From positions 106,680,470 through 106,744,469 of the forward strand of contig OX328125.1 of the NCBI GenBank assembly GCA_946811695.1: DNA of 64,000 bases, given 5' to 3'. The notes under the pieces were generated by a model, which saw nothing but the letters and a program-made list of their open reading frames with translations, ran no database searches and was not told the DNA's origin. The DNA is from Gonocerus acuteangulatus (Eukaryota > Arthropoda > Insecta > Hemiptera > Coreidae). Below are positions 22,901 to 34,595 of the stretch, piece after piece (positions within the stretch are counted from its first letter, which is position 1; each line of letters begins with the position of its first letter). The translations under genes were made by a program, and so were the position numbers.

Positions 22901-23637
22901 CCTCCTAGTTAATGGCTCCCATCATCAAGAGGTAAGGTTATAATCCTCCTAGGTTATGCTGATAGTTCCCCTGAATGGCCTATTCACAGCCTTGCCTAGT
23001 GCTTACCCAGCATGAGATAATACCTCTAGGCGGTGGTTTCCATCATCCAGCTGTAAGATTATAGTCCTCCTAGTTAATGGTTCCCATCATCAGGAGGTAA
23101 GGTTATAATCCTCCTAGGTTATGCTGATAGTTCCCCTGAATGGCCTATTCACAGCCTTGCCTAGTGCTTACCCATCATGAGATAATACCTCTAGGCGGTG
23201 GTTCCCATCATCAAGAGGTAAGGTTATAATCCTCCTAGGTTATGCTGATAGTTCCCCTGAATGGCCTATTCACAGCCTTGCTCAGTGCTTACCCAGCATG
23301 AGATAATACCTCTAGGCGATGGTTTCCATCATCCAGCTGTAAGATTATAATCCTCCTAGTTAATGGTTCCCATCATCAAGAGGTAAGGTTATAATCCTCC
23401 TAGGTTATGCTGATAGTTCCCCTGAATGGCCTATTCACAGCCTTGCTCAGTGCTTACCCAGCATGAGATAATACCTCTAGGCGATGGTTTCCATCATCCA
23501 GCTGTAAGATTATAATCCTCCTAGTTAATGGTTCCCATCATCAAGAGGTAAGGTTATAATCCTCCTAGGTTATGCTGATAGTTCCCCTGAATGGCCTATT
23601 CACAGCCTTGCCTAGTGCTTACCCAGCATGAGATAAT
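19976..23637. repeat. 165-bp satellite, about 22 units, with 5-unit higher-order repeat
   Basis: The marker ATGCTGATAG/ATGTTGATAG recurs every 165 bp (20151, 20316, 20481, 20646, 20811 and on to 23572). One spacing, 23121 to 23242, is 121 bp because a 44-bp subunit is missing. Each unit holds two of the 43-44 bp subunits plus a 78-bp segment (CCTGAATGGCCTATTCACAG, TGCTTACCCAGCATGAGATA). Unit variants repeat in the order A-B-C-D-E over 825 bp: rare forms GATAGTCCCCC plus CCTATT and GATAGTCCCCC plus CCAATT occur at 20976/21141 and again at 21801/21966. Confidence 0.95.
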
Positions 23638-23654
23638 TATGATGAAGTATGTCA

Positions 23655-23760
23655 GTGTTTATGACCGCCAGAGTGTCTATTGAAGTCGGAGTCTCTCAGG
23701 GACGTATCCTTGGACCCATCGCCTTCTCTCTTTACAATGCTACGGCATCTTGCTATTTAA
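23655..23760 (+). pseudogene. Reverse transcriptase fragment
   Basis: VGVSQGRILGPIAFSLYNA matches the conserved VPQGS-LGPLLFSLYIN segment of LINE reverse transcriptases, with R replacing S in the QGS motif. Similarity ends after about 35 residues. It abuts the end of the satellite array. Confidence 0.5.
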
Positions 23761-24847
23761 CCAGCACTCTTCTATTTTCACACACTTTTATTTTTAATCA
23801 ATTTCCTCTTTGGTGCTCAATCTTCTCTCAGGCGTCTTATGTAAAGCCTTCTTTATTTGCGATTCTGGGCTTATTATGTCAGCTGAGCGTTTACTTAACT
23901 CTGCTTCATTTCTGAATGATATACAAACACGCTCATATGTCTTGTGTGTTTACGATACTACATTCAAGAATCAACACAAATACTGACCTATTAAATAGAT
24001 TGTTTCTGATCCAATCATTACTGGTGTAAAAAAAAAAAGAAAAGGAAAACAGCCGTGAAAAAGTTTTCCCTTAGCAGCTGAGTTCTTAAAATCCCCGACA
24101 CAGGAAAACTGTAATGCCACTCCCAAAACACATAACTGGAGATCCTCTGAATCCGATGCTAAAGACATTTTGTGAAATTTTAATTCAGACATTTGAATGT
24201 TTTTCATTTTTTTTTTATAGGTGTAATCAAAATATTTCTGTTTTTATATAATTGCTAATAATACCCATAAATTGGCTTTGGACCACTGTATTACAAAAAA
24301 AAGTGTTAAACATTTATTTTGAAAACGATTCGTATATTGGTCCCCCCCCCGAATGGTAAAATTACATACCGTGCGACGTTTATAACGACTACTTTTTTTT
24401 ACGACTACTTTTTACTTTTTTTTTTTACACTATTACACAGAAGTGATAACTAATAAGGTTTTATCGGCAGTAAATTGGTGACTCTGAAGTGTATTTTAGC
24501 GAAAAAATGACTCATATAAAATTTTCAACGAATTCAATTCTCTCAATAATCCATCGTAAGAATTGTCCGTTTCCATTGGAAATTCTAGAGTTAGGGTCTC
24601 TGGAGAAATTTGAGAGGCCGTGAATTATGTCCCATCAAGTTCATTGGACCACATCATTTGAGCCAACAAATTTCATTTTAAAATTCTAAAAAAATTATGA
24701 GAAAAAAGTGGTGAGTCAATTGAGTTTTCATAACACTATATATGTTTATTTTATTTTTTTTTTTATGTCTCTTTCTTTTATTAATTTCCTCTCTTCAGTG
24801 TACTTGTAAGTACAATGTATATAACGTGTATTTTATACAAGCTTATA

Positions 24848-24849
<2 letters not shown>
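23761..24849. other. Unassigned AT-rich stretch
   Basis: No gene recognised. A C-run is at 24342-24350. ATTGGTGACTCTGAAGTG at about 24474-24491 resembles a Gypsy/Bel primer binding site, but no LTR pair or gag was found around it. Confidence 0.4.
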
Positions 24850-24905
<56 letters not shown>

Positions 24906-25241
24906 GGGCGAGGTTAGCTATGTGGTATAGCACTGTACTAAGGAATAAGCTGGAGGACCTGAGTTCAAATCCCGAGCAAGCACTAAAGATTTTTTCTTCT
25001 AGTGTCTTCGCTCATGGATTGAATTCAGCCTCCCTGACCGTCCCTAGGCCAACCCAGTCTTTAATTATTTTATTAATTAACTTGGTGCTAATGACTTTAG
25101 CAGTCGAAGCAGCAAGGGGAAAATCAGGCGGCCGGAGCATAATACGGACCACACTATCTCCCTAGTGTGCCGTAAGGTCATCAATCAGATACCTCTATAG
25201 TATCTGCCCCTCAGGGCCCTCGTGGCCTGTTACGGGGCTGA

Positions 25242-25302
<61 letters not shown>
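24850..25302. repeat. (TA)n tract split by a SINE
   Basis: TA runs at about 24850-24903 and 25252-25302 flank the Thr-type SINE on both sides. This indicates insertion into a pre-existing TA microsatellite. Confidence 0.85.
24904..25243 (+). mobile_element. tRNA-Thr-like SINE inserted in (TA)n
   Basis: It starts GGGGGCGAGGTTAGCT. The A box is slightly damaged (TATGTGGTATAGCAC), but the B box GAGTTCAAATCCC is intact. The body is the same as at 51777-52121 (CTGACCGTCCCTAGGCC, GTATCTGCCCCTCAGGGCCC). It ends in a short T-rich tail rather than poly-A. Confidence 0.85.
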
Positions 25303-25311
<9 letters not shown>

Positions 25312-25329
25312 ATCATACTAATTTGAAAC

Positions 25330-25436
25330 ATAATTATTTTCTTGATAAATGAGTCCTAAAAGGTGAAATGTTGTAGTCAGCACTTCCAAATTGACGTCAT
25401 GAGACGTTTTTCTCTATAGAGGAAACGACGCTAAAA
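25330..25436 (+). mobile_element. Helentron-like 3' end, variant
   Basis: GCACTTCCAAATTGACGTCA, then CGTTTTTCTCTATAGAGGAAACG hairpin-like arms and ACGCTAAAAT. This parallels the Helentron-2 terminus (CACTTCCGGATTG..., hairpin, CGCTAAAA) with diverged sequence. It lies downstream of a (TA)n tract, as in the family. Confidence 0.4.
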
Positions 25437-25479
25437 TACCGTGTAAAATAACTGGATAAAGGATGGTTTAATTTATCTA

Positions 25480-25790
25480 CAGATTAACCATCTGCAATTG
25501 CAATCTCTCACTAAGAGAAAGGTGATCTCACGGACTTACTGGACTTGCACAACTACCCCGGCCTTTGATATTCCTTGGCGATCTAAACGCACGAAGCACT
25601 CATTTGAATTATAATTACTCAATTATCAAAGGTTGAATTCTAGAAAATGTGTTGATAACACCGCAAAAGGAACATGGACGTCACAAGCTAACACACCCCC
25701 CCCCCCATAATATTTGCAACTTCCAATTTAAATAAACGTAGAAAACCACCCTGGACCGATTCAAGTATCCAAGAGATGCTGCCTGAATTG
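25480..25790 (+). pseudogene. Possible LINE endonuclease remnant
   Basis: In shifting frames the strand gives LLDLHNYPG, then FLGDLNARSTHLN, LENVLITPQ and LDRFKY. This resembles the GDFNAHH...W...G..L...T...DL order of AP endonucleases in Jockey-like elements. Frameshifts are frequent and a C13 run interrupts it. Confidence 0.35.
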
Positions 25791-25860
25791 TCGCACGCTC
25801 AAAAAAGTTTGATGAAATTTAGTAAACAAATACTTTGACTAATTTAAAAGATTAAGTTCG

Positions 25861-26250
25861 TTAACCAGCAGAGTCCGCGTACCGGAACACGGTTTTATGG
25901 GCGAAATTCGCGGAACAAAAATCGTTGCACTTAGGGTTTTGAGTTTCTAGACTTGCAAATACACTTTTTATAGGTTCCTTGAAGTAGTAAAACGAATAAA
26001 ACATTTTTAAGGCGATATCTTCATCCATTTTCGAGAAAAATGGCAAACTAGTTGTTGAATAAAGTTTTTGGTTTGGGTACTTAGAATGACGGGATTCAGC
26101 TGAAATATTTTCTGCATGTTTGAAATTCATTCAGATGGCTAAATTTTGGTTACATTTGGAGTTGAAGAAGGATTATAATAAAATGTTTTATTAACATACA
26201 TGAAACGTTTTGGGAACTTTCGCTCTAGGAAAACACTATTACCAACACGT
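25861..26250 (-). mobile_element. Helentron-2 internal part
   Basis: TTCGTTAACCAGCA, TTTTGAGTTTCTAGACTTGC, AAAACGAATAAAACATTTTT, TTTTGGTTTGGGTACTTAGA and a GAAACGTTTTGGGAACTT block match the minus-strand copy at 53700-54070. Termini are missing. Confidence 0.6.
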
Positions 26251-26439
26251 TTCTCATTTTCTTTCGCGAGTGCAACCTCAGACAGATGCCTGCCAGAACT
26301 TGGTTCTGCTCCTAGTTAACGAATATTACCTGTCAAATCAGCCAAAGGATTTTTGAACCAAATTTCATTATTATCAATGAAATTATATTATAAACTATGA
26401 TTTCATGCGTGTCCGAGTATATATGAGTATTTGTATGTG

Positions 26440-26484
<45 letters not shown>

Positions 26485-26486
<2 letters not shown>

Positions 26487-27190
26487 GAGGTGTTGTACCT
26501 TTGACAACTTTGCAAAATTGAATTTTTTTTGGCTTGAATATTAAAGCTAAATTCTTTTTTTTTTTTTTTTTTTTATTTCATTGTAATTAGTATTCTATTC
26601 CTCATCATATTTAATTTTTTCAAGGTTCTAGCTTTACATTTAATATTTTTTATTAATTTTTTAATAAATTTTAGGGTTAGGATAAATCAATTTCAGAAGC
26701 TACACCATGTTTCTTATTGTAATAGCTACTTTGTCAAATGATTTCCATCTAAAAAGACATAATACAAAAAATATGTTGAGGCAAAATGTCATCAATAAAT
26801 AAGTTACATTTTCGTAGAAGGTAGAAAAATGATGTCTCTCCACTTCTAAGAGGCTATTGAGTTCCCACGGGTGGAGTAATTTACAAAGGTGGAAATGTAA
26901 AGTATATAAGTATATATTAGTAGTATCTCTAGAAGAATACCATCGTTTCAATCGAATACCTTCTACGAAATCGAGAACTCCACAAATAACGCTGCATACA
27001 TCACAGATAAGTTACATTTTTATGATAGAAATGGATAAGTATTTTTTGCAAGAATCCTCTTTGACTTGAATAATCCAAAGTAGGTTACACAAGCCCTCTA
27101 GGGAAGGAGCTAAATACTAATTAATGTTGCTACATGACGCCACAGCCTCGGTGTTCAAAGTTACAATATGGTCAGAGGTACAACACCTTC

Positions 27191-27193
<3 letters not shown>
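26485..27193. mobile_element. MITE with about 21-bp inverted ends inside a (TA)n tract
   Basis: The left end GGGAGGTGTTGTACCTTTGA pairs with the right end, whose reverse complement reads GGGGAAGGTGTTGTACCTCT. TA repeats lie on both outer sides (26448-26484 and 27194-27226). It is 709 bp with no transposase. Insertion at a TA within the microsatellite suggests the Tc1/mariner group, but the exact duplication cannot be seen inside TA repeats. Confidence 0.6.
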
Positions 27194-27232
<39 letters not shown>

Positions 27233-27239
27233 GTATACA

Positions 27240-27322
27240 GTGGGTATTTTTGGATTGTATCATAAAGTCGAAGACATAAGCGGTTTTCCACCCTTCGAAG
27301 GTAAGGAGGAAAAGCACTTTAA
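27240..27322 (+). mobile_element. Helentron-like 3' end, third variant
   Basis: TTGTATCATAAAGTCGAAGACATAAGCGG, then TTTTCCACCCTTCGAAGGTAAGGAGGAAAA as a hairpin, then GCACTTTAACA. The organisation matches the Helentron-2 terminus but the sequence is strongly diverged. Confidence 0.35.
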
Positions 27323-27574
27323 CAGTCAATGTTTACTGAAAAGTCAATCATTTCTCTACCATTCACTGCTCCAGCAGTCGAGAGGGGCTGGGCACTTTGT
27401 ACCGTTGACTGTTGTAGCTATCTAGCATTACCGTAGCGTATGTTTAGTATTACTGTCAGTCACTAGAGGGTATTTGAATCAGGCGTGTTGTGAGCTGGTT
27501 GGTGAAGGATCATTTCCCTACTTGATATTTGAATCAGGTTTTTGGCAGTGTGAGCTGTTCAGGTGTATTACAAC

Positions 27575-28981
27575 CAGTGATGTGGGGTGGGTAAATACCC
27601 AGTGGGTAGGTAAATATAAATTGGTTATTTACCCGGGTATTTACCCACAGGGATGGTAAATACCCAAAAAGTGGGTATTTTCAGTTTTTGAGCTTGATAA
27701 AACTTCTTTGAATATTTTTTGGTGCAAACAAGGACTGAAACTTACCCATTTGATCATAAAAACTTAATAAACATTAATACTTACCCAGTAATATTTTAAA
27801 GAAAGTTAAAAGTCGGTCCGAGTATTTATGGGTATTTACAACTTAATGTATATCTATGAATTTTAAAGATTGCTTTGACAGTGGGGAAGGTTAATTAATT
27901 TTAAAAAGCTTTTAACGAAGCCTATTCAATTCTTAAGGACTCATTTAAATTTAATAAAAAGGGTCAAAAAAAATTTAAATGTTTATTATAATAGTTCGAA
28001 ACCATTTTAAGTGGTTTGTGATCCTTATTAATATTATTTGAAATTATGCTCATACAGTAGTAACAACATTACAGTAAGCGGAAATCTAGAAATGAAAAGG
28101 TAGCTTCTTGATGACAGTGTTTTGGGTCCGAGTTAGGAAACTAGTTAACTTCCTTGATCCAATTGTTGAACTTAACACTGCCATTCAATTAAATGCCCTT
28201 TTGATCCACACAGTTCATAAGAGATTTAAGAATTACTGAAAACTCTTCTACAAGAAATCCCAGACTCTTCTCTTCAAAAAACGGAGGAAAAACTTGTGCT
28301 AACTAAATAGGAGAAACGCATTCAGTTTGGTGTTGCAAACGCACATCTTGCTGCAGACTTGTTGAACTCTTCCATTTGTTTGGTGTGTGTAAGGCAGAAG
28401 CATGGGATTGAAATCAGTTGATCTTCGGAAAGACATAGCTGACTGAATTTAGAGACCAAGAGGGATTATGGCAAAGATCCTTTGTTTGGGAAGATCTTGA
28501 AGACAATGACAAAGAAAATAATAAAATAAGTCCCATGTTATGGTGGAGAGACTTGAAAGGTACATGTGCTTTGATCAATGAATAGGTAACTTAATTTGTG
28601 TTTTGAGAAATTGAGATAATTCTAGTCCAAAGTTTTAGCTGAGGCTACATTTTTGTGAATGCAGTACAGTATCAAATTTAGGCAAACAACTTGTTTTATT
28701 GGTAGTCGGAAGGTCCATGGCAAATTTTCAGGTAATAATTTATTATTTATTAACCTCTCAGTGATCCTATTTTATAATTTATTATTGTTTTAATAGTTTC
28801 TCAGTGTTGCAATAGCTCTAAACTGGCAAGACTCATGACATTTTACAATATTCGATTACCAAGTCGCGGTTTAGTTAAATAACTTAAATACCCGGGTATT
28901 TATGAAATCGGGTATTTACGCTGGGTATATACCCTGGGTATTTACCCTTAAGAATAAATACCCGGGTATTTTACAACACTG
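27575..28981. mobile_element. Non-autonomous hAT element with perfect 8-bp duplication
   Basis: The left end CAGTGATGTGGGGTGGGTAA and right end (reverse complement CAGTGTTGTAAAATACCCGG) are hAT-like. ATTACAAC lies directly outside both ends (27567-27574 and 28982-28989). Both ends are rich in the palindromic GGGTAAATACCC / CCCGGGTATT motifs. The 1407 bp interior has only short broken frames and no recognisable transposase. Confidence 0.85.
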
Positions 28982-29381
28982 ATTACAACTAGTTAAACTC
29001 TCAGCCTTGTCAATAGCCGTAAGTACCTATACCTTTGTCCATCTCAGACAGCACGTTTTTGAGTTATTGAGCATATATTTCACTTGTTCATTATTCATAA
29101 AGTATAGGACAAATGTTAAAGAGAAATACATTTTTTTTCACACGCTTACAATATAATATTTCTATAACTTCCTTTTAAAAAAAGTTATTCAACTTAAAAA
29201 GAATTCGAACCCAAAATGAGATAAAGATAAATGAAAATTAATAATGATAGTAAACAAAACGAAAATCAGAATAACAGTTTTAATCCGGCGAGAAGATCGC
29301 TCAAGTCGCTAGGCGCGAGAGTGGCACAAGTTTCCTGAGGATCCCAGAATGGGTTTCGTGTAACCTAGGGTGTCCCTTTTT

Positions 29382-29500
29382 AGCACTTTCCTCCGAAGGA
29401 AAGTAGCTATTGAGGTTGCACTCATGAAGGAATTTTTGAAAAATTTCTTCAAATCTTTATCGATCCTACCTAGTAGACACCGAAAATGACCCCCGTTAAA

Positions 29501-29568
<68 letters not shown>

Positions 29569-30447
29569 GTTAACACGATAGCGGCCAGAGTTTTTGTTTT
29601 TTCGTCACGAAACTTGGTATATAGCATTCAATTAGCAAACGATTGAACGAGTTCGTTAACCACCAAAGTCGGTCCACCAGAATTTGACTATGTCAGCCGT
29701 AATATTTGCTATATTTCAACGAAACTTGGTAATCGTTGTGTTAATATAGAGAGAAAATTGAGATATAAAAATGAACTAAATCGGTTCATTAGAAGGGGGG
29801 GTTTACTCCGGACCCACAATACCAATTCGCCACTACCAGCCGTGATTTTTGGTATATTTCGACGAAACTCGGTATTCGTAGTGGTAATCTACAGGTAAAT
29901 ATGTGTTGTAAAAATAAACTGAATCGGTTTATTAGAAGGGGGGGTTTACTCCGGACCCAAATTCCTATTATACTCATACCGGTCGTAATTTCTGCTGTAT
30001 TGTAACGAAACGCGGTATACGTCGTGGGTAACTCATGAGAAAGAAGTGTTGTAAAAATGAGCTGAATCGGTCAATCGGAAAGCAGGGGTATAAATATAAA
30101 TTTGTAATATATTTCAATAGAAAAGCCCGCCAGACGTAGGCTCACAAAGCCTCCGCAAGGAGCGGTTTCTACCACTAGAGTGACTGTATCCTGTTCCTGC
30201 GTTAGATCAAAATACGATAATATGAGGTTTTTTGTATTTATTACATAGTGTAATAGGTACCATGTGTAAACATAACTCTGGAAGCAAATTAATAATGGAT
30301 CAGTTACTCATTACAAATTTATAAGAGAACTATTCATGTTTTTATTTTATTTATGTAGGATATTTTAAGCAAATTGTTCTGGAAAGCAGTCTACACTACC
30401 CAAATTCTGAGGAAAGTGCTTAGTTATGCAGCTCCTGCGTGACGGGC
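29382..30447 (-). mobile_element. Helentron-1-like element, nested at the hAT left end
   Basis: On the minus strand it starts GCCCGTCACGCAGGAGCTGC after an A-run and ends GGAAAGTGCT before an A-run. It carries one 147-bp unit and a (TA)n core at about 29504-29566. It lies five bases inside the hAT terminal repeat. Confidence 0.75.
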
Positions 30448-31002
30448 TTTTTTTTTCAAATGCATAGGTTCTAATTTTGTTCATTTACTCCTAAAACACT
30501 CGAAAATAAATGTTTACCTTCTTTGGAGTAGGATAACCCGTGCCGACTTCCATAAACGTGGCCATAGAGGTTGAGTTTGGTAATAGCTGCGCGCACTCGC
30601 CGTATTTATCAGTTGTTCTCTTTATTAACACATATTATTTTACAGTTAGAAGATGACAGTACAATTAAGAAGCATTAAACAAAATATTTTCTTAGTTGGT
30701 TACGTGAAATATCAAATAACAGGGGCAATGTTACCATCTAACTGTTAAATGTTGTCAGTAATTTTTTTTTAACATTCGCGAATTTTTTTAACATTCACTC
30801 GTTCAGTATATTATATTCTGGGAAAAAGCTAGAATCCCTACCAGAGCTATACCTAAATGTCTAAAACAACTTGTAGTCTTCACCTCGCTTGGAGAGTTGC
30901 GAAAAAAAATCCCCCCCCCCCCAAAACAAAAACAAGCGCCGATAGGAGGGCTTTCAAAATAATTTATACAATTTATTCGATAAACCACACGCTAATGCTG
31001 TG

Positions 31003-33334
31003 GAATGGATGAAAATAGAGGAAGATCAAATCTTTTTAGAAAAACAAAGAGAACCTGGGCGTCCAGGATGGTTAGGAAGTGTAGATAAAAAGTTAGACTA
31101 ACAAGAAGAAAGAGCAAGACTGAGAAAATTAAAAGAAGGGAGAAAAATACATGAGCAAATTTGTTCCGAAAGTCTGTTATCATCTTTTACTACAAAACAT
31201 GATGAATTACTTCGCCAAACTCTGATGAATTACTTGAGGAACCCTTGCCATCGACATCTCGAACGATTAGTTCTAGAATTACTACAAAAAGGGGAAGTAA
31301 AGACTTTATCAGGTATAAGTTAGTTGCAGCTTTAGATAGATGGCAATTAAGCATAAGGGATTCTGCCTGTATACTTCAGACTGTAGGTGAAACACTAGAT
31401 CTTAGCTGTGATGATTTACCAATAAATAAATCGTTTATTCAACGCATTCGCATACAGAGTAGGAAATATAGAGCGAAATCTATAAAATCTGATTTTCAGA
31501 ATAATATGCCCGAAACGGTGACCTTTCGCTGGGATGGAAAATTATTACCTGTATTCGACGTGAGAAGTTGTAAAGAAGAACGCCTGCCAATTGTTATTTC
31601 ATTTGGAGAAAAAGGACAACTTTTGGCTGTACCCAAACTGGAGAGCTCTTCCGGTCAAGATCAAGCAAATGCTGTGGTTAACGCACTTTATGAATGGAAC
31701 CTCGTTGACACAAGTACAAATAATGTGCTGTAATATCACTGTTCCTAATACCGGACGATTGAAAGGAGCTTATGCACTTTTTGAACAAAAATTAGACCGG
31801 GCAAACATTTTAGTAATACAACAATAGAAGAATTATCGGGAACTCATTGAACTATCTATTATTTTCTTAGGAGGAGATAAGGAGAAAAGAATTGAAATCA
31901 GACCTCCTGGAGCAATTAATCAAGCAAGGTAGATGGCTAGAGCTATTCCCGCTTTGAAAATATGTTGGTTTCAATCCCAGTTCAAAATTAACACCATAGA
32001 TAAACGAGCCCTTCAGGACGATAGTTTATTCATTGTGATTGTATATGTAAAACCGTGGCTTCGATTTATTCTGGCGGTGAAGGCACCAAATCAAGATTTC
32101 TGCTTTCTAAAATGGCCTAAGAAATATGAAACTGTTGACAAAGACTTCTCCAAAGCAGGCCTGAGCAAATTTTGTCAACATCTTTGGTATTTGTCAGAAG
32201 AACTTGCCTTTTTATCACTCTTTGAAGATGAAGTTGATGAACAAACCAAGAGTAACATTGTAGTGAACTTAAAAAAGTCCGTCACGCAGGAGCTGCATAA
32301 CTAAGCACTTTCCTCAGAATTTGGGTAGTGTAGACTGCTTTGCAGAACAATTTGCTTAAAATATCCTACATAAATAAAATAAAAACATGAATAGTTCTCT
32401 TTTAAATTTTGTAATGAGTAACTGATCAATTATTAATTTGCTTCCAGAGATATGTTTACACATGGTACCTATTACACTACGTAATAAATACAAAAAAACT
32501 CATATTATCGTATTTTGATCTAACTCAGGAACAGGATACAGTCACTCTAGTGGTAGAAAGCGCTCCTTGCGGCGGCTTTGTGAACCTACGTCTGGTGGGC
32601 TTTTCTATTGAAATATATTACAAATTAAACCCCCGCTTTCCGCTTGACCGATTCAGCTCATTTTTACAACACTTCTTTCTCATGAGTTACCCACGACGTA
32701 TACCGCGTTTCGTTACAATACAGCAGAAATTACGACCGGTATGAGTATATTAGGAATTTGGGTCCGGAGTAGACCCCTCCCCCTTCTAATGAACCGATTT
32801 AGTTTATTTTTACAACACATATTTACCTGTGGATTACCACTACGAATACCAAGTTTCGTCGAAATATACCAAAAATCACGGCTGGTAGTGGCGAATTGGT
32901 ATTGTGGGTCCGCAGTAACCCCCCCTCCCTCCTAATGAACCGATTTAGTTTATTTTTACAACACATATTTACCTGTGGATTACCACTACGAATACCGAGT
33001 TTCGTCGAAATATACCAAAAATCACGGCTGGTAGTGGCGAATTGGTATTGTGGGTCCGGAGTAAACCCCCCCCCCCCTTCTAATGAACCGATTTAGTTCA
33101 TTTTTATATATCACTTTTCTCTCTATATTACCACTACGAATACCAAGTTTCGTTGAAATATAACAAATATTACGGCTGACATAGTCAAATTAGTGTTTTG
33201 GGTTCTGGGTAAACCCCCCCCTTCCGGTGGGCCGACTTTGGTGGTTAACGAACTCGTTCAATCGTTTGCTAATTGAATGCTATATACTAAGTTTCGTGAC
33301 GAAAAAGCAAAAACTCTGGCCGCTATCGTGTACA

Positions 33335-33401
<67 letters not shown>

Positions 33402-34000
33402 TTTAACGGGGGTCATTTTCGGTGTCTACTAGGTAGGATCGATAAAGATTTGAAGAAATTTTTCAAAAATTCCGTCATGAGTCCAACCTCAATAGCTACT
33501 TTCCTTCGGAGGAAAGTGCTAAAAGATAGTTTGTATGATTCTGGAAACGGATACATTCCATCGAATGAAGATATGTCTCAATAATAGTACGGTAATTGGG
33601 AATACGGTACATAGTTTTATTTCTTAGACGGTTTTCACGGACTTAATAATAATATTACCTTCATTATTGCCGCAGGAAAATCATTAAGTGCTTTTGTGTC
33701 TGGAAATATTACAAAACTATTTCCTCGATTAAAAATTGATGAGAATTTCCTTCAGAACCCTGTATCTACGTTGGAAGAAGATGTTACCTATTAAGAGGCA
33801 AAAAGGAAGGTTCTTTCTTTATGAGCAGTTAACTATACAGCTGAAAGAGGTGTAAAATTTGTGCAAAATTTTCATGGCTTGATCACTGCAAAGGAAGAGC
33901 AAAAGCAATATTTTCTAGGCCCCGTGCAAGAGCCCAGAAATCTGTATCCAGACTGTAAAAACAGGACTTTTAAAAGGAAATGTCCTTGCTGATCTGTAAT
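31003..34000 (+). pseudogene. hAT-type transposase, split by Helentron-1
   Basis: N-terminal residues are read from MEWMKIEEDQIFLEKQREPG with stops. The best segment (31245-31733) contains ETVTFRWDGKLLP, RLPIVISFGEKGQLLAVPKL and QDQANAVVNALYEW. A shifted frame gives CNITVPNTGRLKGAYALFEQ, and the end of this half reads DEVDEQTKSNIVVNLKK (to 32276). After the 1.2-kb insertion, coding resumes at 33525 with DSLYDSGNGYIPSN, then FVSGNITKLFPRLKIDENF and AVNYTAERGVKFVQNF with stops. Motifs match a repetitive family usually annotated as uncharacterised in arthropods; its hAT assignment here rests on the 8-bp duplication and end repeats. Inactive. Confidence 0.65.
32277..33520 (+). mobile_element. Helentron-1-like element interrupting the hAT transposase
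   Basis: It starts GTCCGTCACG after AAAAAA and ends GGAAAGTGCT before AAAA. The host reading frame is cut within a lysine (AAA) run, so the insertion point is an A/T run. Two 147-bp units and a (TA)n core at about 33341-33397 are present. Confidence 0.8.
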
Positions 34001-34504
34001 GTTACGTTCTTTTAATAAATAATTATGTATTTAAGAACTTTCTTTGTTGTTATTTTTTTTATAAAATAGAAATATTTCATTTAATTTAGCTACATAATGG
34101 AAGGGGTTAAAAACAGCAATTTTCAAAATTTTCAGAGCCAAGTCGGCACGGGTTACTATTGACTTAGAAAAATAAAATTTTGTAGATAAATATGTCTAAA
34201 TAGTTTAAAAAGAATTTTTTCGCCCATATAAGGGACACCCTAGTGTAACCCGTACAGAGGACCCCGGGATGGGTGCGTGTAAACCGTACAGGAGAACCGT
34301 TCATCGTGCGCCTCCCTGTGTATGGAGAGGGTTAATCCGTCTTTATTACTGTACTGAACACTTACTTATCGACTAAGGTGTGCAGTGACTAAAACAGGAA
34401 GAAACCCCTGTCTAATGAACGGTCCTAGCCCCAGTCTCATGGGCGTATATAAGGGGGGGGGCTGCAGCCCCCTCTCAAAATTTTGTTTTGTTGAGAACAT
34501 TTCA

Positions 34505-34506
34505 TG

Positions 34507-34590
<84 letters not shown>
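34505..34590. repeat. (TA)n tract left of the mariner-like element
   Basis: TA run with one C interruption. It continues as a short TATATATA run on the far side of the mariner-like element (35925-35933). Confidence 0.9.

Positions 34591-34595
<5 letters not shown>

Larger units (their letters stand above)
29366..34242. mobile_element. hAT transposon with two nested Helentron-1 insertions
   Basis: Terminal repeats TAGGGTGTCCCT (29366-29377) and AGGGACACCCTA (34231-34242) are perfect. GTGTAACC flanks at 29358-29365 and 34243-34250 give the 8-bp duplication expected of hAT. A further 16-bp perfect inverted pair lies inside the ends (30534-30549 and 34140-34155). Removing the Helentron-1 copies at 29382-30447 and 32277-33520 leaves about 2.6 kb. 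It carries a broken transposase on the plus strand. Confidence 0.85.

Noticed and set aside
19976..23637. CRISPR-like array
   Set aside because: There are no unique spacers: all parts of the unit repeat, and the context is eukaryotic.
24473..24492. Primer binding site of a Gypsy/Bel element (ATTGGTGACTCTGAAG)
   Set aside because: No LTR end pair, gag or pol could be found on either side.
30803..31183. Minus-strand membrane-like peptides
   Set aside because: They are antisense to the hAT transposase region and arise from its AT-rich coding strand.
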